A stretch of DNA of 64,000 nucleotides from Arthrobacter sp. B3I9 (GTDB taxonomy: Bacteria; Actinomycetota; Actinomycetes; Actinomycetales; Micrococcaceae), in contig NZ_JAUSYO010000001.1 in the NCBI RefSeq assembly GCF_030816935.1, forward strand, positions 4,059,268 through 4,123,267, read 5' to 3'. Every line of letters begins with the position of its first letter. The stretch's first letter is position 1. A program made the position numbers and the translations under genes. Of the stretch, positions 57,944 to 64,000 are shown piece after piece. Under the pieces are notes generated by a model. It saw only the letters and a program-made list of their open reading frames with translations. It did not search any database and was not told where the DNA came from.

Positions 57944-59026
57944 CTAGCCGACCACCTCCGCAGCGCGGGGCGCCCCCACGGATCCGCGGCGGATCAGCGT
58001 GGCACTGAGTTCCCCGGACGGCGCCGCGGACCTGCGCCCCTCGATCTGCCGGATGAGGGCCTGCGCGGCCGCCATCCCCATGTCATAAACGGGCTGGGCA
58101 ATGACGGTCAGGGGCGGCGTGGTCAGGCGTGTCCAGGCAAAGTCGTCATACATGAGGAACGAGACATCCGCCGGAATGGACAGCCCCAGTTCCTGGATGG
58201 CCTCGACAACGCTCAAAGCGATGAGGCCGTCCGAGGCAATAATTGCCGTGGCGGGGTCAGGGCCCGACAGCAGGTCCTGCGTGATCCTCTTTATTGATTC
58301 CGAGTCGCCGGCGTTGAGCCGGATCAGATCCAGGGGCTGGCTCAGTCCCTTCTCCTCGAAGGCGCGAAGCATCCCCTCGCAGCGCTCGGCGATCTGAGAG
58401 GAGTCCAGTTCCATTCCCGCGACATAGGGCCGCTCCGTCTTGAGGGTCGAGACGAAGGCGATCCGCCGGTGCCCAGCCTTAAGGAGGTACAGCGTGGACT
58501 CGTAGGAGATCCCCGTCATGTCCACCGCGACGGTTTCTATGTTGAGGCCCGTTGCCGCACGGTCCAGGAGAACCAGGGGGCGGCCGGAATCGTACACCTG
58601 GCGTAAATGCTCCGTTTCAACCGACGACGCCGGCGCCACGATAAGCCCGTCCACCCGCTTGTCCAGGAGCACCTTCACGGCGTCCACTTCCGCCGCCCTT
58701 TCCTCATCGGTATTGATGAGGATGACGTTGTAGCCGCTCTTCTTCGCGGTGTCGGTAATGCCCCTGGTGGCCAGGCCGAAGTGCGGGTTTTCGATATCCC
58801 CCACCACCACACCGATAGTGTTCGATTTTCCCGTATTCATGCTACGGGCGAGTTCGTTCGGGCGATAGGAAAGCTCCTCCGCCGCGGCCAGAACCCGCTC
58901 CCGCACGTCGTCGCTCACGGCACCGTAATTTCCCAACGCTCGTGCGGCCTGCGCCTTCGACACTTGGGCGGCCTTTGCGACATCAGCGACTGTGATGTCC
59001 CGGCGCCTTGCACCATTGCTGCTCAT
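57944..59026 (-). CDS. LacI family transcriptional regulator
   Basis: Regulator of 360 residues. The N-terminal LacI helix-turn-helix (about 10-60) reads ITVADVAKAAQVSKAQAARALGNYGAVSDDVRERVLAAAEELSYRPNELARSM; the second helix has KAQAARAL in place of the usual SRAL-type sequence. The periplasmic-binding-like ligand domain (about 68-350) starts NTIGVVVGDIENPHFGLATRGITDTAKKSGYNVILINTDE. Divergent from the amino-acid ABC operon, which it probably controls. Two inverted repeats lie in the shared gap. Confidence 0.93.
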   Translation of the reverse strand: MSSNGARRRDITVADVAKAAQVSKAQAARALGNYGAVSDDVRERVLAAAEELSYRPNELARSMNTGKSNTIGVVVGDIENPHFGLATRGITDTAKKSGYNVILINTDEERAAEVDAVKVLLDKRVDGLIVAPASSVETEHLRQVYDSGRPLVLLDRAATGLNIETVAVDMTGISYESTLYLLKAGHRRIAFVSTLKTERPYVAGMELDSSQIAERCEGMLRAFEEKGLSQPLDLIRLNAGDSESIKRITQDLLSGPDPATAIIASDGLIALSVVEAIQELGLSIPADVSFLMYDDFAWTRLTTPPLTVIAQPVYDMGMAAAQALIRQIEGRRSAAPSGELSATLIRRGSVGAPRAAEVVG

Positions 59027-59066
59027 CTGCGCCTTCCGAAATGGGCCTTGACGGCCCTTGTGGTCT

Positions 59067-59087
59067 GGGTTACATTTTTAGCAACCC
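59067..59087. promoter_or_regulatory. Candidate LacI operator
   Basis: Imperfect palindrome with outer arms GGGTT (59067-59071) and AACCC (59083-59087) around an AT-rich core CATTTTTAG. The size (21 bp) and the position between LacI and its probable target operon fit a LacI-type operator. Confidence 0.5.
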
Positions 59088-59092
59088 CGATG

Positions 59093-59131
59093 TGAGTCCG
59101 GTCTCAATCGTAGCGGGTGAGACCGGACTCA
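59093..59131. promoter_or_regulatory. 14-bp inverted repeat in the LacI/ABC divergent region
   Basis: Perfect arms TGAGTCCGGTCTCA (59093-59106) and TGAGACCGGACTCA (59118-59131) with an 11-base loop. No T-run follows on either strand, so a terminator is unlikely. It may be an operator pair or a leader hairpin of the binding-protein message. Confidence 0.65.
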
Positions 59132-59189
59132 GCAAGGGATTCAGACCAAAAGGCCAAGGCCGCCCCGCTTCCCAAGATTGGACAAGACT

Positions 59190-60065
59190 TTGAGCAAACG
59201 ATTGAACTTCCGCCCCGCGGCGGTGGTCGCGGCTGGCGTCGCGGCACTCCTGGCACTGTCGGGCTGCGCAGGAACCCCGGCTTCGTCCTCCGGCTCCGCT
59301 GACAACCCGTACGGGCTGATCCAGTCCGGCACCATCCGCGTTGCCAGCCTGGGAGATTCGAAGCCCTACACGTTCACCGACGCGCAGGGTAACTTCACGG
59401 GCTTCGACGTCGAACTGTTCAAGGACGTCGCGCACCGTGCCGGGGTCGACAACGTTGTCTTCACCGGCCAGGACTTCTCCGCGATCCTCCCGGCCGTCTC
59501 CAATGGCCAGTTCGACGTCGGCGTGGCCGCGATCGGCATCACGGACAAGCGCAAGCAGACCGTGGACTTCTCCGACGGCTACCTCGCTGGCTACCTGACC
59601 GTCATCACCGGCAAGGACTCCGGCATCAAGGACGCCAACGGCCTCTCCGGCAAGCGGCTCGGCGTGGTCCAGGGATCCCTGCAGGAAGCCTATGCGGTGA
59701 AGAACTTCTCCTCGGCAAGCCTGGTGCGGTTCCCGGACAACAACACCGCCATCGCCGCCGTCAACAGCGGTGCCGTCGATGCACACTTCCTCGACTACGA
59801 GGCCGCCAAGGCCTACGAAGCCCAGTACGGGCTGGTCAGCGCCGCAGATATCCCCTCCTTCGACGCCCCGGCCGGCTTCGCCATCGCCAAGGGCAAGACC
59901 GCCTTCAAGGACGCCTTGAACAAGGGTCTGAAAGCGGCGATGGAGGACGGCACCTGGAAGAAGCTCTACCAGAAGTGGTTCCCGGGCTCCCCGATGCCCG
60001 AGCAGTACCTGCCCACGGCCGAGCAGACCACCAGTGCCTCGCCCAGCCCGTCGGCCAGCAAGTAA
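59190..60065 (+). CDS. Polar amino acid ABC importer substrate-binding lipoprotein
   Basis: Binding protein of about 291 residues. The signal peptide ends in the lipobox LSGC (about 23-26 from the TTG at 59190), then a Ser-rich linker. The type II SBP_bac_3 domain (about 45-265) has [65 protein letters not shown] and GSLQEAY. These are typical of glutamine, arginine, cystine and opine binding proteins. The C-terminus is a Ser/Thr/Pro tail. TTG starts at 59178 and 59190 are both possible; 59190 gives the better signal peptide. First gene of the operon. Confidence 0.9.
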   Translation: MSKRLNFRPAAVVAAGVAALLALSGCAGTPASSSGSADNPYGLIQSGTIRVASLGDSKPYTFTDAQGNFTGFDVELFKDVAHRAGVDNVVFTGQDFSAILPAVSNGQFDVGVAAIGITDKRKQTVDFSDGYLAGYLTVITGKDSGIKDANGLSGKRLGVVQGSLQEAYAVKNFSSASLVRFPDNNTAIAAVNSGAVDAHFLDYEAAKAYEAQYGLVSAADIPSFDAPAGFAIAKGKTAFKDALNKGLKAAMEDGTWKKLYQKWFPGSPMPEQYLPTAEQTTSASPSPSASK

Positions 60066-60171
60066 CCCGACCGCGGAGCTCCGGACGCCCTAGTCCGGCT
60101 GCCATAACCCGGGCGGACCGTCACCAGCGGTCCGCCCGGAACCTCCAAACCAACTACGTCTGAGAGCAACC

Positions 60172-60960
60172 ATGGACTGGTTTACCACCATCATCCGCAC
60201 GTTTTTCGATTTCGGCGCGATGGCCGAAGTCTTGCCCCAACTCCTCGCGGTCGGGCTCCTGAACACCCTGATCATCTCCGTGTCCGCCACCGTCATCGGC
60301 GTCGCGCTCGGCATGGTGGTCGCCGTCATGGGAATCTCCCCCTCCCGCTGGCTGCGGGTCCCGGCCCGGATCTACACCGACCTCTTCCGCGGCCTCCCGG
60401 CCATCCTGACCATCCTGCTCATCGGCCAGGGCTTCGCCCGGCTCAGCCAGTCGATCTTCGGACCCTCCCCCTACCCGCTGGGAATCATCGCCCTCAGCCT
60501 GATCGCCAGCGCCTACATCGGCGAGATCTTCCGCGCCGGCATCCAGAGCGTCGACAAGGGCCAGGGCGAAGCCTGCCGTGCCCTCGGCATGAGCTACGCC
60601 AAATCCATGGCCCTCGTCGTCGTCCCGCAGGGCATCCGCCGGGTCCTGCCGGCCCTGGTCAACCAGTTCATCGCCATCGTCAAAGACTCCTCCCTCGTCT
60701 ACTTCCTCGGCCTGCTCGTCACCGAACGCGAACTCTTCCGCGTCGGACAGGACGCCGCCGTCCTCTCCGGCAACCTTTCACCCCTGGTCATGGCCGGAAT
60801 CTTTTACCTCGTCATCACCGTGCCCCTGACCCACCTGGTCAACTACTTCGACAACCGGTTCCGCACCGGCCGGCGCCGCCCCGCCGCCCCCAGCAGCGGA
60901 CTGAACGAAGTCAAAGAACTCGACGCGGCCTCACCGCTGATCTCCGGGAGCAACACATGA
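60172..60960 (+). CDS. Polar amino acid ABC importer permease
   Basis: Membrane subunit of 262 residues of the His/Glu/Gln/Arg/opine family (HEQRo). [24 protein letters not shown] is the family opening and [20 protein letters not shown] follows. The EAA-like loop is [45 protein letters not shown] (about 125-169). A single permease gene implies a homodimeric channel. Stop overlaps the ATPase start (ATGA). Confidence 0.94.
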   Translation: MDWFTTIIRTFFDFGAMAEVLPQLLAVGLLNTLIISVSATVIGVALGMVVAVMGISPSRWLRVPARIYTDLFRGLPAILTILLIGQGFARLSQSIFGPSPYPLGIIALSLIASAYIGEIFRAGIQSVDKGQGEACRALGMSYAKSMALVVVPQGIRRVLPALVNQFIAIVKDSSLVYFLGLLVTERELFRVGQDAAVLSGNLSPLVMAGIFYLVITVPLTHLVNYFDNRFRTGRRRPAAPSSGLNEVKELDAASPLISGSNT

Positions 60961-61739
60961 GCACCAGCACCAACAACACCCCCCACACCGCCGCCCCCGA
61001 CATCGAGACCTTCCACGGCTCCAGCCTGGAACTGCGGAACCTCACCATGGCATACGGGGACATCGAGGTCCTCCGCAACGTCAGCCTCACTGTCGCCCCC
61101 GGAACCACCACGTGCATCATCGGACCCTCCGGCTCCGGCAAATCCACGCTGCTCCGCGGCGTCAACCGCCTCCACGAGCCCAAAAGCGGTGACGTGCTCC
61201 TCGCCGGCGAAAGCGCCCTCGACGTCAAACCCGACCTCCTCCGCGCCCGCATTGGCATGGTCTTCCAGCACTTCAACCTCTTCCCGGACCACACCGCCCT
61301 CGAGAACGTGGCCCTGGCGCTGTGGAGCGTCAAGGGCATGCCGAAAGCCGAAGCCAGGGCACGCGCCCACCGCCGCCTCACCGAAGTCGGCCTCGCCGAA
61401 CGGGCGGACCACCGCCCACGGGACCTCTCCGGCGGACAGCAACAACGCGTCGCAATCGCCCGGGCCCTGGCCATGGAACCCGAAGTCATGCTCTTCGACG
61501 AAGCCACCAGCGCCCTGGACCCCGAGCTCGTCAAAGGCGTCCTGAACCTCATGGCAGGCCTCGCCAAACGCGGCATGACCATGGTGGTCGTCACCCACGA
61601 GATGGGCTTCGCCCGTAAAGTCGCGGACCAGGTTGTCTTCATGGACGAAGGCGAGGTCGTCGAAGCCGGCACACCCGCCGACCTTTTCGACAACCCCCAA
61701 AGCGAACGCCTCCAACGCTTCCTCTCCGAGGTCCTGTGA
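60957..61739 (+). CDS. Polar amino acid ABC importer ATPase (GlnQ type)
   Basis: ATP-binding subunit of 260 residues. Walker [14 protein letters not shown]-loop [18 protein letters not shown], signature [14 protein letters not shown], Walker [15 protein letters not shown] and H-loop [27 protein letters not shown], all as in GlnQ/HisP. About 15 residues of Thr/Asn/Pro tail precede the core. It is coupled to the permease upstream and the dehydrogenase downstream by overlapping stop and start codons. Confidence 0.95.
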   Translation: MSTSTNNTPHTAAPDIETFHGSSLELRNLTMAYGDIEVLRNVSLTVAPGTTTCIIGPSGSGKSTLLRGVNRLHEPKSGDVLLAGESALDVKPDLLRARIGMVFQHFNLFPDHTALENVALALWSVKGMPKAEARARAHRRLTEVGLAERADHRPRDLSGGQQQRVAIARALAMEPEVMLFDEATSALDPELVKGVLNLMAGLAKRGMTMVVVTHEMGFARKVADQVVFMDEGEVVEAGTPADLFDNPQSERLQRFLSEVL

Positions 61740-62782
61740 TGAGCACCAGCACAGCGGCACCCATCAGGACCGCCGTCGTCGGTTTCGGTATCTCCGGCGG
61801 GGTCTTCCACGCACCGCTGATCCAGGCTGACCCCGGTTATTCGCTCGACGTCATCGTCACGGCCGATCCGGAGCGTGCAGCCGAGGCGGCACGGCGCTAC
61901 CCCGGAGCCCGGATCGTTCCGACACCGCAGGCCATGTTCGCCCTGGCCGCGGACCTCGACCTCGTTGTCCTCGGCACTCCCCCGCTCACCCACTTCGACC
62001 TCGCCGCAACGGCCATAGGCCACGGGCTCCATGTTGTGGTGGACAAGCCCTTCGTCACCACATCCGCGCACGGCGAAGAGCTGATCTCCCGTGCGGCCGA
62101 CGCCGGTGTACAACTGACGGTGTTCCAGAACCGCCGGTGGGATGCCGACTTCCTGACGCTCGAAAGGCTCGTGCGGGACGGCGCGCTGGGAAGCGTCCGC
62201 ACCTTTGAATCGCGGTTTGAGTGGTGGCGGCCGGAAGGCTTCGGAAACTGGCGGGACAGCGCCACCCTGGCGCAGGGCGGCGGTATCCTGTCCGACCTCG
62301 GCGCCCACCTTATCGACCAGGCCATCCAGCTGTTCGGTCCCGTCCAGGACAGCTATGGGGAGACCGCCAACCACAGCGTGAACCCCGACGGCGCCGATAC
62401 GGAGGCGTTTGTGTCCCTGCTCCACGAATCCGGTGTCCGGTCCAGGCTGTGGATGAACGGCATGGCCGCGCAGGTCGGCCCGCGCTTCCACGTCCTGGGG
62501 TCCGACGCCGGCTACACCAAATGGGGACTCGACAGCCAGGAACCCGCCCTCGCGGCGGGAACGGGCCCGGCGGATCCCGCCTACGGCGTAGATCCCCAGG
62601 ACTCTTGGGGGGTCCTGGGAATCGACGGGAACGCCGTGCCCGTACCTGCCGAGCGGGGTAACTACCCGCAGTTCTACGCGGAGCTCGCGGAAGCCCTGCG
62701 CGGACAGAGGCCCTTACCGGTTCAGCCCGCTGAGTCCCTCGAAGTCCTGAAAATCATCGAAAAAATCCACGCCTTCGCATAA
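61739..62782 (+). CDS. Gfo/Idh/MocA family oxidoreductase
   Basis: NAD(P)-dependent oxidoreductase of 347 residues. The N-terminal Rossmann domain (about 8-125) has TAVVGFGISGGVFHAPLI and the conserved VVDKPF (about 101-106), the dinucleotide-binding EKP-like motif of the family. The C-terminal domain (about 130-345) has LGSVRTFESRFEWWRPEGFGNWRDSATLAQGGGILSDLGAHLIDQAIQLFG, including the catalytic Asp/His region. ATG at 61739 overlaps the ATPase stop (TGATG). Family members oxidise sugars, inositols, biliverdin or similar; here it sits in an amino-acid uptake operon, suggesting an N-glycosyl or opine-like substrate. Confidence 0.92.
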   Translation: MSTSTAAPIRTAVVGFGISGGVFHAPLIQADPGYSLDVIVTADPERAAEAARRYPGARIVPTPQAMFALAADLDLVVLGTPPLTHFDLAATAIGHGLHVVVDKPFVTTSAHGEELISRAADAGVQLTVFQNRRWDADFLTLERLVRDGALGSVRTFESRFEWWRPEGFGNWRDSATLAQGGGILSDLGAHLIDQAIQLFGPVQDSYGETANHSVNPDGADTEAFVSLLHESGVRSRLWMNGMAAQVGPRFHVLGSDAGYTKWGLDSQEPALAAGTGPADPAYGVDPQDSWGVLGIDGNAVPVPAERGNYPQFYAELAEALRGQRPLPVQPAESLEVLKIIEKIHAFA

Positions 62783-62836
62783 CCGCCGGGCCACCCCGAG
62801 CGGACCAAACACCAGTCACGAAGAAAGGGAAGACGC

Positions 62837-63958
62837 ATGTCCTCCACCACCTCACCCAAGCGCGTCGCCATCATCGGCGGCGGAATCCTTGGCGTCTCCA
62901 CCGCCGTCCACCTGCTCCGCCAAGGCGCATCCGTCGCCCTGCTGACCGAACGTGGACTGGCCAGTGAAGCCAGCGGCCGGTCGCTCTCCTGGCTCAACTC
63001 CGCCGGAGAACGCTCCACCCCCTACCACCAGCTGCGCCTGGCCGGCGTGGACCGCTACCGCACCCTCTTCGCTGCGGACCCCGGCAGGGAATGGCTCCAG
63101 TTCGGCGGCGGCCTCATGTGGAACGCCGCCGGGCAGCACGATGTCACGGAAACCCGCCACGCCTACGAAAAATCCGTCGGCTACGACTCCAAGTTGCTCG
63201 CACCCGAGGACATCGCCGCAGCGACCCCCGGCATCGATTCCAGTGCAGTGCCAGAAAACGCCATCTTCAATCCCGGGGAAGGCTGGGTCAGCCTCCCGCA
63301 CCTGGTGGACTTCCTGATGGAGGAATTCCACGCCCGCGGCGGCAAGCTGGTCCTCAACGCCGGCAAGACCGCCGTAGCGGTCGACGGCGGCCGGGCCACC
63401 GGCGTCGAAACGGCGGCCGGCGAGACCTTCGAGGCCGATGCGGTGCTGGTGGCCTGCGGCGCCGGTACGCCCGCCGTCGTCGCACCGCTCGGAGTTGAGA
63501 TCCCGAACGGGTCCCCGGTATCCATGCTCGTGCTGACCAAGCCTGTGGAGCACGACGTCAAGGCCGTGATGAACACCCCGCGGGCAGCGGTCCGCCCCAA
63601 CCCGGGAAGCACCTTCGCGCTGGACCACGACTGGTATGAGGAGCGCATCACCGAGCATCCGGACGGCTCGTTCAGCATTCCGGACGAGGTGGTCCAGGAA
63701 CTGGCCGACGAAGCGTCCAAACTGATCGCCGGAAATACCGAGCTCAAGCCCGCGTCCTGGAAGATCGGCTACAAGCCCATTCCCGGAGACGGCGAACCGG
63801 TCTTCGGCGAACTGGGCCAGGTGCCCGGCTGCTTCGTGGCCTTCACGCACTCCGGAGCCACGCTCGGGCTCATCGCCGGCGAACTTCTTTCCGACGAGAT
63901 CCTGACCGGCAAGAAGCACCCCATGCTTGCCACGTTCCGCCCCGGGCGCTTCTCGTAA
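62837..63958 (+). CDS. FAD-dependent DAO-type oxidoreductase
   Basis: Flavoenzyme of 373 residues of the D-amino-acid oxidase superfamily, which oxidises C-N bonds of amino acids and N-alkyl amino acids such as sarcosine, proline or opines. The FAD motif VAIIGGGILGVSTAVHLLRQGASVALLTE is at about 10-38, and GLASEASGRSLSWLNSAGE follows as in glycine oxidases. The C-terminal WKIGYKPIPGDGEPVFGELGQVPGCFVAFTHSGATLGLIAGELLSDEI contains the second flavin-contacting region. Last gene of the operon visible. GAAAGGGAAG lies before the ATG. Confidence 0.92.
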   Translation: MSSTTSPKRVAIIGGGILGVSTAVHLLRQGASVALLTERGLASEASGRSLSWLNSAGERSTPYHQLRLAGVDRYRTLFAADPGREWLQFGGGLMWNAAGQHDVTETRHAYEKSVGYDSKLLAPEDIAAATPGIDSSAVPENAIFNPGEGWVSLPHLVDFLMEEFHARGGKLVLNAGKTAVAVDGGRATGVETAAGETFEADAVLVACGAGTPAVVAPLGVEIPNGSPVSMLVLTKPVEHDVKAVMNTPRAAVRPNPGSTFALDHDWYEERITEHPDGSFSIPDEVVQELADEASKLIAGNTELKPASWKIGYKPIPGDGEPVFGELGQVPGCFVAFTHSGATLGLIAGELLSDEILTGKKHPMLATFRPGRFS

Positions 63959-64000
63959 TTCCCGGCCCTTGGGCCCGGCAGGCCGGAGTCCCCGCGGCTC

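Noticed and set aside
1..64000. tRNA or rRNA genes, CRISPR arrays, insertion sequences with transposases, integrase sites
   Set aside because: I found no sequence with a convincing cloverleaf, conserved rRNA stretch, regularly spaced repeats or transposase-like protein. A covariance-model search would be needed to exclude small RNAs and riboswitches.

Overview
The window is 64 kb of high-GC DNA with short intergenic gaps, many GTG and TTG starts, GGAGG-type ribosome binding sites and nested ATGA/GTGA overlaps. Gene content (several IclR regulators, LysE, DUF3618/holin/YihY cluster, UgpC-type sugar ABC system, glucosylglycerate hydrolase, actinobacterial hut genes) points to a soil actinobacterium of the Micrococcaceae, most likely Arthrobacter or Pseudarthrobacter. 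The genus is my inference; no rRNA is present. It looks like ordinary chromosome: I see no phage, integrase, transposase, CRISPR array, tRNA or rRNA.

Layout. 1-6.4 kb: a BCCT betaine/choline transporter cut by the window edge, an IclR regulator, and a two-gene operon of a tandem universal stress protein and a PEP-synthase/rifampicin-phosphotransferase-like enzyme. 6.9-9.7 kb: a small flavoprotein, a CopC-like protein, and an NCS2 purine permease. 9.9-18.1 kb: a split histidine-utilisation region (hutG; then hutH, hutU and an IclR regulator with a LysE exporter divergent from it), interrupted by a Na+/H+ antiporter and a small protein. hutI is not in the window. 18.1-24.3 kb: a CoA-transferase plus HMG-CoA-lyase operon, an IclR regulator and a divergent nitrate/sulfonate/taurine-type ABC importer, tied together by two nearly identical 28-bp operators. 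24.5-25.7 kb: an MFS transporter.

25.8-35.3 kb: an aromatic catabolic cluster. It has an AraC regulator, a PcpA-like VOC ring-cleaving dioxygenase, a two-component flavin monooxygenase with its reductase, two alpha/beta hydrolases, a TfdB-like phenol hydroxylase, a maleylacetate reductase and a hydroxyquinol 1,2-dioxygenase. These fit together as hydroxylation of a phenol or resorcinol-type ring, ring cleavage by one of two routes, and reduction of maleylacetate to 3-oxoadipate. 35.4-38.1 kb: a 3-hydroxybutyrate-dehydrogenase-like SDR, a LysR regulator and a spermidine-synthase-like protein. 38.3-46 kb: an envelope/stress group (DUF3618, holin-like, YihY, universal stress protein, alcohol dehydrogenase) and housekeeping genes.

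46-54.2 kb: AzlCD amino-acid exporter, then a ROK regulator with a GH63 glucosylglycerate hydrolase and a complete sugar ABC importer, which reads as a compatible-solute scavenging locus. 54.2-57.9 kb: a frameshifted membrane protein with a winged-helix regulator, arfB, a PLP dehydratase, a SnoaL-like protein and a HAD phosphatase. 57.9-64 kb: a LacI regulator divergent from a polar-amino-acid ABC importer followed by a Gfo/Idh/MocA dehydrogenase and a DAO-type flavin oxidase, which looks like catabolism of an N-substituted amino acid or opine-like compound.

The most noteworthy points are the aromatic cluster with two different ring-cleavage enzymes, the IclR-controlled CoA-transferase/lyase/ABC regulon, the glucosylglycerate locus, and a dispersed palindromic repeat. 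One copy of that repeat supplies the stop codons and identical last four residues of two convergent genes.
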